64,000 nt of DNA from Ceratopteris richardii (Eukaryota; Streptophyta; Polypodiopsida; Polypodiales; Pteridaceae). Made by a program: the position numbers and the translations under genes. Below, in pieces: positions 20,968 through 33,400 of this stretch. Under the pieces are notes generated by a model. The model was given only the letters and a program-made list of their open reading frames with translations, ran no database searches and was not told the origin of the DNA. The stretch's first letter is position 1. The number at the start of each line of letters is the position of its first letter. The stretch lies in assembly GCA_020310875.1 (NCBI GenBank), contig CM035406.1, positions 222,339,794 to 222,403,793 of the forward strand. Reading direction: 5' to 3'.

Positions 20968-23098
20968 TTGGTATCAGAGCTTGTTGAAGGCTGGTGTGCA
21001 AGAAGCTTCAATGGAAGCTTAGGTCACAAAAGGTGAATGTGCAAGTCGGCACCTCTCAATAGATGTTCAATATTTTGGCCATAACGCGAGCTAGGAAGCT
21101 CCGATTGGTGTGTTTTAAAGTTTTGTGCATAGCTGAGACATTTTTTATAAGGGTGCAGAATCTGGTTTGGAGTTCTAAATTTCCAAAAATTTGAAAAACA
21201 CAAACTGATGTAGAAGATGAATCTACAACATTTGGATACCAGGTTGGTTTTTGGGTTGTAACTTGAGTTTTATAAGTCAGATTCAAGTGATTCAATATGC
21301 TTTGCGTAGGTTGGAAAAGAAGCCACAAATTTTTTGACGAACACAGGTCCAGATTATGAGTGTTAGGTTGCCAAAAATGCACAATACAGAGTAGCAATAT
21401 TGTAGGTAAAAGTGAAATTAATAGTAGATACTTGTTTTGTGTATATCTTGAGCTACACACCTCTGACTGAGGCGTTCTAAATATCATTATGTAGATAAGA
21501 AAGAGAATTTAAAGTTTGCTAAACAGAAAAAATTCAAATTCAGAGGTTATCATCTCTGAAATAGTAAAACACAGAGTGGCATATTTTCACCACAAGAATC
21601 ATAATTGCTTTGGAGGTTCATTTTATTGTGGAACTTCTTTCAGAGAGATTTTTTGGTGTGTGAACTCTTATATTTAGAGCTTGAAGGCATTGTCCATGTA
21701 TGATTGTTGTGGTGGCTCCTCTGTATAAGAGTAGATCATGATCTTGTCATGTGCTTGGCATGTGAGATGAGATTGTGGTATATCCTTTTTTTTAGAGGTT
21801 TATGTCATCATAAGTTTAATCATAGCATTGTCAATGGATGTATAGTTGCATTGTGTTCTATATCTTGCTTATGCCATTTAGTTATGACTTTTCTTATAGA
21901 TTGCATATAATTTTATGAGAGTTGATTTTGGATCTTAGTTGTACTTATATCTTTATTTTTATGCAGGTACATGATCTAGATTGGAGCCTCAGTTGTGCAT
22001 TCATTTGTCACCCTGATGAACTATTATTCTAGCATATGATTATTGATTTGATATATGTTTATCAGTGTGATTCTTGGCATATGTGGATGGTGATTCCCAC
22101 ATAGTTATTTTGGTTCTAGAGTCCATTTTATAGAGGAGATGCTGTCAAAATTTTATCAGTTTTTACACTAGATAGATGGTCTAGTAGATCCTTTATGCTT
22201 GTGAGATAGCTTTGGATCATTGCTTATCTCCATTTACTTGGACTTGGTCATAAATTATTCATGACAGATTAGATCATCTTGCAAGATTCATTCTTGAGTG
22301 GGAGGATTAGTGGAAAGTGGTGATAGTTTACTCATTGTTATTTTGTTATTGGTTATCTTATTTGATTGCTCAATTTACACAGAATACTCTACCAATTTTT
22401 TCCAAGATTCTTTCATATATAATTGGTCAGTTTAGAGACTTGGTGAGCAGGCTTATGCTCATGGTTTTGTGTGCATGCTAGATGCATGGTTTGGTTCACA
22501 TGGTTTCTTCTTCAGCGAGATATTTATGTTGTGAGTTATGCATATGGATATGCCGGTATGATCCGATTGAGAATAGAGTATTGTTTCTAGTCTCTTATTA
22601 TATTTATAGTCTCTTGGATTTCCAGCATGGTGTCTTCTCGATTTGATGGCATTGACTTTTTGAGATGAAAAGATCAGATGTGGCATTCATTGATTCGTGC
22701 AGGGTTACACATATATGTGCATAGAGATGCACAGAAGCCTCGTGATGTGCTTGACCACTTGTGGATGGATATGGATGCATTGGCCAGCTCCATTATCCGA
22801 TTACAGCTTGTGGATTCTATATATGAGTTTGTTATGTATGAGGAGACGAGTAGTACATTATGGCAGAGACGACATGATATGTATGCGAGTCCATTGACTC
22901 ATGTGAGACATAGATCACATCAACAGCTTTGATATTGGTACTGTGTTCATGAGGGCCATGTTTGACGATATTGCTTCAGGTGGATGCGATGGCGATGTCA
23001 GAGATATGCACGTGATGCACATCAGGTAGTGATTTCAGGAGAGTCTACGATATTTGATTATGCTAGCGATGGTGATATCACTTTCTCCTATGGTTCAT
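20968..23098 (+). mobile_element. Copia B, 5' part: primer site, long leader and gag, fossil
   Basis: After the primer site there is a leader of about 1.65 kb without coding sequence, then a Copia gag at about 22,628-23,000. It starts MVSSRFDGIDFL, continues with RAGLHIYVHRDAQKPRD and ends with a zinc knuckle of CX2CX4HX4C form at about 22,936-22,980. The element is interrupted at about 23,099 by the minus-strand element there and resumes with its protease near 29,280. Broken at a few places. Confidence 0.7.
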
Positions 23099-23539
23099 CT
23101 ATAAAAAATGGAGAATGACATGCCTGGAACTCACCTCCCAACCTACTTATAGCCCTTTGCTAGTCGCCATCTAGAGTTCTCTCTAAGGTACTCGGAATAT
23201 CCTTAGACTCCCTATGCCTAGACCTTGACCACTAACTTGTGATAGCATGTAACTTATAGAGACCTTGGCAACTTGCTCTTGTCTCCTTGAAATACCTGCT
23301 GATAGCTTGTCATATGGTATAATCGTGCAAAATCACTTACTCCACTAGAGTAACAAAAAATACTATGCTCATCCAAAACAATCTGACTATGTCCCCAAAT
23401 CTCTATGGAAAAATACTAAAAATAAATGGAAATCTTTTCCAAATAGTGCTTAATCTCTAAGCTCAAGTAAACCTACTTGACATACTCACTGTAATGAAAT
23501 GAAACTCAAGAAAGTCTCATCATGATGCAAACTGTGAAT

Positions 23540-23760
23540 CCAAGATGATAGTCTATCAATGATCCAGATTATGGACCAAGATGCCAATCTATAAATGATC
23601 CAAACTATGGATCAAAATCTCGATCAATCATATATAATAATCCAAACTATGGATCAAAATTTTGATCTATCATATATAATAATCCAAGCTATGGATCAAA
23701 ATCTTGATCTATCATATATAATAATCCAAACTATGGATCAAAATATCTCTCATACAAAGT
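23540..23760. repeat. 42-base minisatellite
   Basis: At least three and a half units with 42-base spacing (starting near 23,608, 23,650, 23,692 and 23,734), each carrying GGATCAAAAT and ATCATATATAATAATCCAA; more diverged units precede them from about 23,540. It lies within the coding-free LTR element. Confidence 0.85.
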
Positions 23761-26700
23761 AAATCCCAATCCACTCTATGGAAATAAGTCCATCATGCCA
23801 AATGAAGATGTGCTAAGAAAGTATAGCAACTAGTGGAACTACCACCACCTTCTCAATAATAACATGCAAGATGTTCCAAGTAGATGAAACTTGCTTTATC
23901 TCTAACCACCATTGTCTGATCATCACTATGATCGAATCATTCCCAACTAGGAATGAGGTGTCTCTAGTAAACTATTGTAATAATCTGGCACTCCCCATAT
24001 ATAATGAGGATCATAATGTTAGTCCACTAAATATACTGAAAAATGTTAAGTAGATGTGTGCACACTCCTATGACACTAGGCTAAGCATCTAGCTCACCTC
24101 ATACACACTATGGATGAAACATGGCCTATCCTCATGCATATCAAATAAAGTAGTATGTACTCTATGAATTTATTCTCAATGCATTCGCCTATTCATAGTT
24201 CTTATATGCAAATCTTGCCTTTCCTCTTTTAGGCTACTTGCCTGCAGACTTGCCTTGTTTGCAATCACATATAGAGTGATTGTCTCAACTGCCCCTCTAT
24301 TGTCTAATAATAAGAAGATCATATGAATGAACTATAGATCATATCAAAAATACAATCTCAAATACTTCTCTCTCATACCATCTGTCCTACACCTAGGTAG
24401 AACACAAAGTTTGATGTCACATACCACCAAACTTTATACCCCACATAGATGCATGTATGAGACTAAAGTTGAACACTTCTCTCAAAACAATAAGAATAAA
24501 TCGATGAGTACTCACAACCATAAATATAAAAATGAAATCATGAAGTGTTCTTGAAGTGTTTCCTTTCCTCTATGGAAAGAACAAAGTCATTCCTATGACT
24601 CTATCACTCATAACCATCTCTAACATCAACTCATCTTGAGTTGAGAAATGAGAAATTATATCATAAATCAACTCAACTAGAGTTGTGGAGGATGCAGCTT
24701 GCATCAAATATAAACCAATAGGACTTGAATCAAATATTAAATCATAAAAATTTGGAATTTATACAACTTTTATCAATCCAAAATATATGAAATGAGAACA
24801 ACTACTAAAGTTTTGTTCCATACTTGCATGGCATTATATATATATATTTTGGAAGATTTCGATAAAGTCTCCTCTGTCCTAATGAGAATGTTCACCATAA
24901 ACCAATGATCAATAAACAAGTATCTAGGGCATGGATAGCCCATGTTGATCAAGCCATATCAAAAACATATCATAAAAACCTGTGGAAAATCTTTTCCTTT
25001 CAACAACATCTCCTGGATAAACAATTTTCAACAATAGCAGATTAAATATTAAATTTAACTAACTTGTACTAACACAAAATCTATGAAATTTTCCAGCCTT
25101 ATATAGCTTTTCTCAAGCTTTCATTATGCTCAAAAATCAATAGGTTTGGATATTTTCTCAGAGTTTTATAACCATTTCATTGGACAGGTCGAACACTTGA
25201 CCAACTCTGGAAACGTATAGGATCATCTTCTTGAAGCCCTTATACTAATTAAAAAAACTCCAAATTTCATTTTCTTTGTACCAAAATATAGGTCAACTTA
25301 TCTAGTTTGTCTCACAAAATTTCAATTTGAAATTCAATCACCTATGCATTCAAATCTATCATTATATCGCTGCTACACCTACGCTTGGGTGAGCCTAAAA
25401 ACAATGATGTTGCATCTTTAGAATATGTTCTTACTATGAAGATAAATCCCAAAATCTTTGAATTTTGGATATATCATAGGGTCTGTACTCGAATAGCTTC
25501 TCCAAGAAAGATTTTTGAAATTGGAGCTTCCAATATGAAACAATCATGTGTTAGACACATGTACCACTCTTTGGCAAATCCTCACTAGAGATTGTTTTGA
25601 GAAGAATAGGTCATTTGACCTATCCATTGATTTCTAATTTCTTCAAAATTTTAATTTCATATAGGTACAGATCTAATTTTTTTTGTATAAATTTCATAGT
25701 ATTTGGACATTTGAAGCTTTCACAATGAACAAAATACTAAGCCTCTATACCTGTAATATTTTAAGGATTTGTAGAGGCTAATGTTTACTCTTTTCCTTAT
25801 ATCTCCTAAATAGAGACACATCTCACCTTGATATTTTGTAAGCCCAATATATAGTTATTTAGCTATTTTTAGAAAAATCAATCATTCAAATTGAGTAAAT
25901 GAGCTAAGCAAATCAATCACCTCTAGCTAACATGGTCTCTGGTCCTTTCATAAATTCCAGAGGTCGCACTTTCATGTGCATAGATTGTTTGATCTATAAA
26001 ATGATCTCTAAAAATAATGAAAATTGGTATGAAAAAATTTCATATAACTAACATTTATATCCAATAAAATTCATGCCATTTAGATCTACCAATGAAGAGA
26101 AATGCCCTTCGTAAGAGGCCTATGTCACTTGTTTTAGGCCTCTACCTCTATTAGGAGCACTTCTAGTGTGTAGAGGTCATGACCTTTCTAAAAGTATCCA
26201 AATTACTTGAAAATTGGTCAGCTTAAAGAAACACCTATGAGATACGTGCTCTCCAAATTTCAATAAATTTGGGCATTCCCTCAAAGAGCAGCATCCAAAT
26301 CTCTATGAGGCTATTACCTCACTAACTATTTGCTCAATTATTTTTTTTAACTTAAAAATGACGAGACATGTTAATTTTTATGATTAAACATACTCATTCA
26401 TTCTCTTGGATGCATTATGACATGGAGACATATCCATGCATATAATGATCTTCTAGATCAATGCAAACCAATTAACAATCCAAATCATCTTTTGGAAAAT
26501 CGATTCTTTATAGTATCCTCTTTTCAATGGAAGTGAATATCTATGGATGACATTCTAGACATTTGGCTTCTTTCATATTCATTAACCTCATAAAAAACAA
26601 TCACATACAAGCATTTAATACTTTTATGGATGATCATAACCATAGCACTCTTGTGCCGACTAGGGATGAAATTCTATATCAAGTACATAGACTCCCATGA

Positions 26701-27470
26701 AGAACAATTCATGTGCTCATGAGTTACATGAAGAAAATAGATCTTAGTTGTTCTTGATGGATATACCTTTTTCATTTACTTTTTAAAGGTAAAATTAGCC
26801 TATTCATGGTACTTCTATCAGATACTTTATGCTCACCCTAACCCATCATGGTGATACATCAAAATGATCTTCTAGACATAGAAAATGCATCATGCACTTC
26901 ACCTTTCTAGAAATCATATCATCTATGTATGCATGCATCCACTCATGTATCTTCTTCTCTATTTAAATTATTTTATATGCCTTTTGTTATGTTGCACACA
27001 TAAGACTTTCTCTCTCTTACAACACAACATCACTCTAGTTCTCACATGGCATATAACGCCATATAGCTATGAAAATTTCAACATCACTTCCCCAAGAAAA
27101 TGAAGCCTAAAAAAATAATAACTATGATACAATGAGAGGCATCAGCATAGTGGTAAGCAAACCACTTTCTTATCTTCAGAAACTTGCAAATAAGGCACTT
27201 TTCCAATACGTGTTGTTGGGCATTACATGCCCTCATAAAAAGGTCCTTTTTTTCTCCAATACCTGCACAAGATCTTGAAACACACAACAAGAATTGTGCA
27301 TGCTTTTATAAATCAACATAAGTTAGTGTAACTTCATGTGCATAGATCGATTCATATCAAACTAACTTTCATGCACATTCTCATGTTAGTTTCATAACAT
27401 TGGAAAAGAATACAATGCAAAATTATAAACTTTGATGCAAAAAGTATTCAAATGAATACATTTGAGAGCC

Positions 27471-27728
27471 GAGGTATGAAAATCAATTCATTACCGTCAA
27501 AAATTGTTAAAAAAATGATTAAGAACTCCTAAGTATCATAATTGGATAGTCAAGTAATTCAAAAAGAGTTTCTCGCCAACCAACAGCCATATAATATGAT
27601 GTCGAGGTATGAAAATCAATTCATTACCGTCCAAAATTGTTAAAAAAATGATTAGGAACTCCTAAGTATCATAATTGGATAGTCAAGTAATTCAAAAAGA
27701 GTTTCTCGCCAACCAACAGCCATATAAA
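27471..27728. repeat. 133-base tandem duplication
   Basis: The units at 27,471 and 27,604 are nearly identical over about 125 bases (GAGGTATGAAAATCAATTCA through CCAACAGCCATATAA), with only a few differences. It lies within the coding-free LTR element. Confidence 0.92.
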
Positions 27729-28077
27729 ATCTTGTGTATAGATGGATTTAAATGGTAAAAATATTTCATTCAAGATTCAAAAGAAAGATCTTGAAGTCTA
27801 GAATACATACCAATTTGAATTTCGTAATTTGGATATTCTATGAGGAAGTTATGGCCAATACAATGGAGCTAGGTGAGTGGGCGTCATCTTTCCTTGAAGA
27901 GATATGTAGAGAATTAAATGCTCTATATAGGCGGTTTTTAATTATCCAATCATAGTTTCCACAAAATTAATTTGAAATCTCTTGGACTCTACTTTCTATA
28001 CCAAGTGGAATCATCCAATTTGGACATCATATGAGAGAGTTATGTCCATTTTAGTAAAGGTAGGTATGCTAACTTTG

Positions 28078-28519
28078 CTCTTCCTCTTACTTCCTTTCTT
28101 TTTCTCTTTCTTTACTCTTCTCTCTCTTTCTAATATTTTCCTTCTCTCTCTACTCTTCACTTTATCTCACTCATGATCTCCTTCTTCGTCTCTTTCTCCT
28201 TCTCTTTCTCCTTCTCTTTCTCCTTCTCTTTCTTTCCTTCTTCCCTTTCTCCTTCTTGCTTTCCTTCTTCTCTTTCTCTTTCTCTTTCTTTACCTCTTTC
28301 TATCTCTCTCTTTTCCCCTTCTTCTCTTTTTCTTTCTTTCTCTTTCTCCTTCTCTTTCTTTATTTATCTTTCTCCTTCTCTTTCTTTCTTTCTCTTTCTC
28401 CTTCTCTTTCTTTCTTTCTCTTTCTCCTTCTCTTTATTTCTTTCTCTTTCTCCTTCTCTTTCTTTCTTTCTCTTTCTCCTTCTCTTTCTTTCTTTCTCTT
28501 TCTCCTTCTCTTTCTTTCT

Positions 28520-28566
<47 letters not shown>

Positions 28567-28680
28567 TCTTCTCCCGTCCTCCATCTTCTTTTTTATTTCT
28601 CTCTCTTTCCTTCTTCTATTTCTCCTTCTCTCTTTCCTTCTTCTATTTCTCTTTCTCTTTCTTTCTTTATTTTAACCTCT
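28078..28680. repeat. 600-base polypyrimidine tract
   Basis: The plus strand is almost only C and T: repeats of CTTTCTCCTTCT and TTTCTTTCTCTTTCTC, with a pure (CT)n core near 28,520-28,564. The long frames of phenylalanine, leucine and serine across it are by-products. On the strand of the surrounding element (minus) the tract is polypurine and lies about 400 bases inside the primer site. Confidence 0.95.
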
Positions 28681-28754
28681 CTCTTTCCAAAAGATCATTG
28701 CATGCATAGAAGCATGTGCATGACATATTTTATCTATGCAAAAGATATTATCAA

Positions 28755-28825
28755 ATAGGATTGGTGAACTGGTTAGAACACTTACCGCTTGACCAGAGGC
28801 CATGGGTTCAAATCCGATGACTTGC
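28755..28825 (+). repeat. tRNA-like sequence with A and B boxes (SINE head or tRNA remnant)
   Basis: TGGTGAACTGG at 28,762-28,772 fits the polymerase III A box and GGTTCAAATCC at 28,805-28,815 fits the B box; the start-to-start distance of 43 bases is that of a tRNA. The T-arm is imperfectly paired and no acceptor stem can be drawn, so it is not a working tRNA gene. It is probably a tRNA-derived SINE fragment. Confidence 0.5.
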
Positions 28826-29214
28826 AGCCTGTAGTTGAAAAGCATAATTGAGTAGCTCTGTTAAAGTTTCCATCTGCATCACTATGGTGAACATATCATT
28901 TTTTTTCTCCTTATTGCTTCACAAGCTACACACCTTTCGAGAAGGGTTTGGATGCTCGAGACGTTCCTTCTGAGCTACATGTGAACCCCACTTCATGGCT
29001 GCTCCCATTTTTTTTGTCACAAAGATAATGGAGATCTCCCCAAGGTCTCTCTCTCTCCTCTAAGCTCTGATACCAAATGTAAGAACTGGAGAATGACATG
29101 CCTAGGACTTACCTCCCAACCAATTTATAGCCCTTGCCTAGTCACCATCTAGAGTTCTCTCTAAGGTCCCTCTACTCATCTGGCCATCATGAGTAGGTAC
29201 CTCGTATGAACTCT

Positions 29215-30178
29215 CTAGATTTTGGCCTTGGTTATCCCCCAAGCAAGGAACTTCTGGTTCCTCTCTCAAGATTCCTCTTGTTCATTGGATAGCACACATA
29301 TGTCTTGGTTGCTTGATGCATTACCCAGTTTTCATATTGCTCCACATCACAAGAGATTTTGTCGATCTCAAGTGAGAGTCCTGGATATGTGCACATGCCT
29401 GATGGTATGACATATGACATTGAGAGTGAAAGAGATGTATGCTTTATGCCACCTAGTGGAGCATCACTTATACTCAGACATGTACATTATGTGCCTTCAT
29501 TCTCTATGAGCTTGATTTCAGTTAACCATCCACAAGAGAGCAGATGTTATGCATTCCTTGGTGAGCATCATTTTCAGTTGCAGTGGGGACAGCTTATGCT
29601 TGTTAGAGGTGTCAGGTTTGGGCACAAGTATCCTTTTTAGGTATTCCATGTGAGAGATAGTCTTGTCTCAGTGGGAGCTCAGCCTTAAGTGTGATGTGAG
29701 AGTCTTCATGTCTCATTTTGTCTACATATACATAGGTCTATTGACATTCATGATGCACATGTATGGTAGGATTCAGATGCTCAAATGGATGCACATATAG
29801 AGCATGTTTTGGATGCTCATGATGCTTATATAGAGCATGATTTTGTTGACCATATAGATGCTCATATGGATCACACTTTGGATGATCATTTGGATGCTTT
29901 AAAGCATGATGTGGATGCTCATGTAGGGCATTCTGATGATATTCAAATAGAGTATGATCATCACTTTCACCTTGGTATTGATGTTGTGCAGTTAGCTCAT
30001 GTGGAGCATGATGATACACTTGGTGTGGTAGAGCAGGATAGCTCTTATGATACACAGTGTATGCCAGAGCGTACTAGGTCTCAGGGTGCATAGCTAGACA
30101 TATTCTTGGTTGAGAGGATGACTGATTTAGATGTTGATGAGTCAGCCATCATGCAATCATTCTTAGATTCGCTCATGT
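29215..30178 (+). mobile_element. Copia B, middle part: protease and downstream coding remnant
   Basis: The plus strand encodes a Copia protease start (WLLDALPSFHIAPHHKRFC, about 29,309-29,365) and its C-terminal half (SGASLILRHVHYVPSFSMSL, about 29,456-29,515). It continues the gag reading at 23,098 in order, showing that the 6 kb element was inserted between them. Further on lies a D-A-H repeat stretch and PERTRSQGA, which could be the linker between integrase and reverse transcriptase; integrase itself is not recognisable. Copia A follows at 30,179. Confidence 0.55.
29738..30005 (+). repeat. Aspartate/histidine-rich short repeats in Copia B
   Basis: Degenerate units of about 12-24 bases built on GATGCTCATAT or TTGGATGCTCATGATG give a plus-strand protein pattern of D-A-H-x-E/D-H (for example DAHIEHVLDAHDAY, DAHMDHTLDDH). 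The frame is open from 29,785 to 30,093. It sits in Copia B between the protease and the insertion point of Copia A. Confidence 0.6.
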
Positions 30179-30405
30179 TGATATATTTAGGTAGTGATGT
30201 GTGTGAACACACTAGGGCCACCAGGGCACTTTTTTCCATCTTTAGGAGGTTTTTTCCCCCATGTTGTATATATGCCTATTTCCCTAATGGGTTACTTATC
30301 TTTGTTCACTCTAGTGGTAATACATTCAATATTGTGTGTTTTGCTCCAACCTTCTCCTTCTTCCTTGTGCTATTTGTGTGCTTCCACAAACCTCAAACTC
30401 CAACA
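30179..30405 (+). repeat. Copia A 5' LTR
   Basis: 227 bases from TGATATATTTAGGTAG to CTCCAACA. It contains TTGTATATATGCC, a possible TATA box, and the family landmark TTCTCCTTCTTCCTTGTG. Confidence 0.9.
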
Positions 30406-33400
30406 ACTGGTATCAAAGCAGGTTGTTGCTTCATCTAGGGCATCATCGATACCCTTCTGGACACACTCTCATAATTGCATGAAATTTGGTGAGCATACTC
30501 AGGGTGATTAGGAGATCAAAACAGCTTTGCTATGTGGTGCCTAAATCTCGATCTGAGCTCATTTTAGCCTCCAAATGCACTATCATAGTGCTTATGTAGG
30601 CTATTTTATCTTTTTGTGCCAAAGATATATATAGTTTTTGGTTCGCTAGTATAAGCATCTCAAAGCCTACTACAGATTTAGAAGAACTCGATATGATAGT
30701 TTTGTTCAACTTTTTGAGATACAGTCAATTTTTGCATCAATTTATTTTAGTCAGTGGCCATGGTTGAAAGTAGCGATGTATTTCGTATGCTATTAAGGAT
30801 AAGTTGGATGATACCAAATACCCATTATGGGCTTATATGATGCATCATGTATTGGTTGCAAAAGGACTATGGAAAATTCTACAAGGTGTTGAAAAATGTC
30901 CTATTACACCTGCAAACATACTTGTTGAAGGTGATGCAGATGTCATTGAAGATGATGATATTCTTCATGTTCTTATTCGTATTGAGGTTCCTATTGCACC
31001 TACTATAGAGAAAATTCATCGAGATGGCAGAAATGCTCAAGCACATGCATTGATAGCCTTGACTGTCAAATATGCCATTATTCCTCACACTCGCTCTTGC
31101 AGAACAGCTAAGGATGCTTATGATACACTAACCACTTTACACCAGGCAAGGAATGAGGCTCATGTTGCTTACCTCTGAAAACAATTGGAGTGAGCACATG
31201 AATGAAGGTGATTCCATGGATAGTTTTCTCACAAAGATCAAAGATTTGAAGGAACAATTGATTTTTGCTGACAAAGTCTTGCTTGACAGTTCACTTATGC
31301 AAATTGTTATGAATGGTCTTCCCAATTCATATCAAAGTTTTCCTTCCACTCTTCGTTTGATGATGAAAGGTAATCCAAATGCCTTAACATTTGAGGAGTT
31401 AGTCTCTATTCTGTTGTAGGAAGATCAGTCGAGGTAGAATAGGTCTATTATGCATGTTGTAGATCAAGCTTTCCTAACTAGTCAAAAGGGCAAAGGTAAA
31501 TGGAGCTCCTCTACTAGTAAGCAGAAATCTACTAATTCTACACAATCAAAGAAGGATGACAGAGACAATCAGAAAATAGAAAAGCACAAATTGTTTTGCA
31601 AATGTTGTAAAGCAAATGATCATGTCATAAAAAGTTGTCCAAAACTGCTTGCTAAAGAAGCAAAGAAAAAAAAGTTTGGAATGGTTGTTGCAGAGGTATC
31701 TACACCAAAAACAGAGTCTGCTAATCTAGTGTAGAATGAAGAGTGGGCATTTACTACTGTTTGTAGTTTTGACCCATCTCCTCCTGAACAGTGTATGTCT
31801 GCAGTAGACTCAGATGTTTGGTACTTTGATAGTGGGGCAACCAAACATATTACTTTGCAGTGCAGTTTCTTCACTTCACTCGAGCCTACCCCTATAGGGA
31901 ATAGTGTCACATGCGCCAACAACTCCTCTTATCCTGTCATGGGAGATGGTAAGATCATTTTGACTATTGTTGATGGTAGTTCTTTACATTGTCAGATGCT
32001 TTATTTGTGCCATGGATCAAGAAGAATCTGTTATCAGGTTTAGCTTTAGCCAAGATTGGCTTGGTTGTAAAATTTATTCATGACATATGTAGAGCTCATG
32101 ATCTGTCAAATGGTGATGTGATTATTGATTTTGGCATTTTATGTCATGGGCTATATAAGCTCATAAACTATGAAAAATCTGTGAATGAGTTGGCATGTGC
32201 AGTACATGATTCTTAGGCTATGTCAGATGCAAAGCTTTGGCATGCACGCTTTGGTCATTTGAATTTTGCTAGTTTGCTACACCTGCAGAAATCTAAAATG
32301 GTATCCTCTCTGCCCAAACTTGAGGCACCTAGTAAACATGTATGTGAAGGTTGTATTTTGGGCAAAATGCAATGTTTCTCATTCCCAAAAGATGGTTCAA
32401 TTTGAGATACTCAAAAATTGCAGCTTGTTCACAGTGATGTCTGTGGCCCTATGCAAACACCTTCTTTTAGGAGCTATCTTTACTTCGTGACTTTCATTGA
32501 TGGTTTTTCCAGTCATGCATAGGTATATCCATTGAAAGAAAAGTCCGAAGTGTGTGTGCTTCAAACAGTTTCTAGTTTTGGTTGAAAATCTATCATCATC
32601 TAAAATGGGCACCCTCCATTCTGATGGAAGGGGAGGAATATATGTCTTTTGAGTTTAATGCATTTCTAGTTGAACGTGGGATAAAGCATTAGTGTAAAGT
32701 GTCGTATACACTTTAATAGAATGGAGTTGTACGAAAGAATAGGTCACTCATGGAGATGGCGAGGTGTATGGTCAAGAGTCAAGCTTTACCACATATTTTC
32801 TGGCTTAATGTTGTCATGTGTGTAGCATATGTACTTAACACCGGTCCCACTAAAGCATTGCAATCTATCACTCCATATCAGGCTTGGCATGGTCACAAGC
32901 CATCTGTTGCCTACCTGCACATTTTTAGTTGTCTAGCATATGCATTAGTGCCTGAACAACAACGCAGGAAATTGGATGATAAAGTAGTGAAATGTATTTT
33001 GTTGGGTACAGTTTTGAAAGCAAAGGCTATCTTTTGTATCATCCATAGACTAAACCCATTTTGGTTAGCCATGATGTTGTTTTTGTGGAAGATGTTATTC
33101 GGCCACTACTTTCATGTACTAAGGAGACATTTGTTAGCTCCAAAGACATGTATGATACTTTGCTGCCTCTTTTTACAGGTGGACAGTCTAGTGCTGGTCC
33201 TAATAGGCAACATCTCATCCTTTACAAGTTTCATGTGATGATGCACATCATTCCATTTCTTATGCAGATTTGCATGATCCACTTGTTGATGAGAGAGCTG
33301 ATATTGAGGAGGCAAAATCTATAAGAAAATTGCTGGTTCAAACTTTGCATGACAGTAAATTAGATGCACCTTTTTCATATCATACTCATTCAGGCTCTAA

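Larger units (their letters stand above)
23099..29172 (-). mobile_element. 6 kb LTR element without coding sequence (LARD-like)
   Basis: The ends share about 94 bases of LTR (23,099-23,192 and 29,078-29,172): GGAGAATGACATGCCT, TATAGCCCTT and CATCTAGAGTTCTCTCTAAGG. An exact minus-strand primer site TGGTATCAGAGC (plus 29,064-29,075) sits just inside the right copy, so the element runs right to left. The 5.9 kb interior has no gag or pol similarity on either strand, as in large retrotransposon derivatives, which borrow proteins from relatives. It lies between gag and protease of Copia B. The right LTR is cut short after 29,172; the full LTR length is unknown. Confidence 0.65.

Noticed and set aside
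27471-27728. CRISPR-like direct repeats
   Set aside because: Only two long adjacent units without spacers, in plant DNA; a plain tandem duplication. The same holds for the 42-base minisatellite at 23,540-23,760.
28173-28709. 178-codon open frame of Phe, Ser and Leu
   Set aside because: Product of the polypyrimidine tract; the opposite strand and other frames are equally open and low in complexity.
28755-28825. Functional tRNA gene
   Set aside because: A and B boxes are present, but the acceptor stem and a full T-arm cannot be paired.
29222-29410. Minus-strand 62-codon frame across the Copia B protease
   Set aside because: It is the shadow of the plus-strand protease coding sequence.
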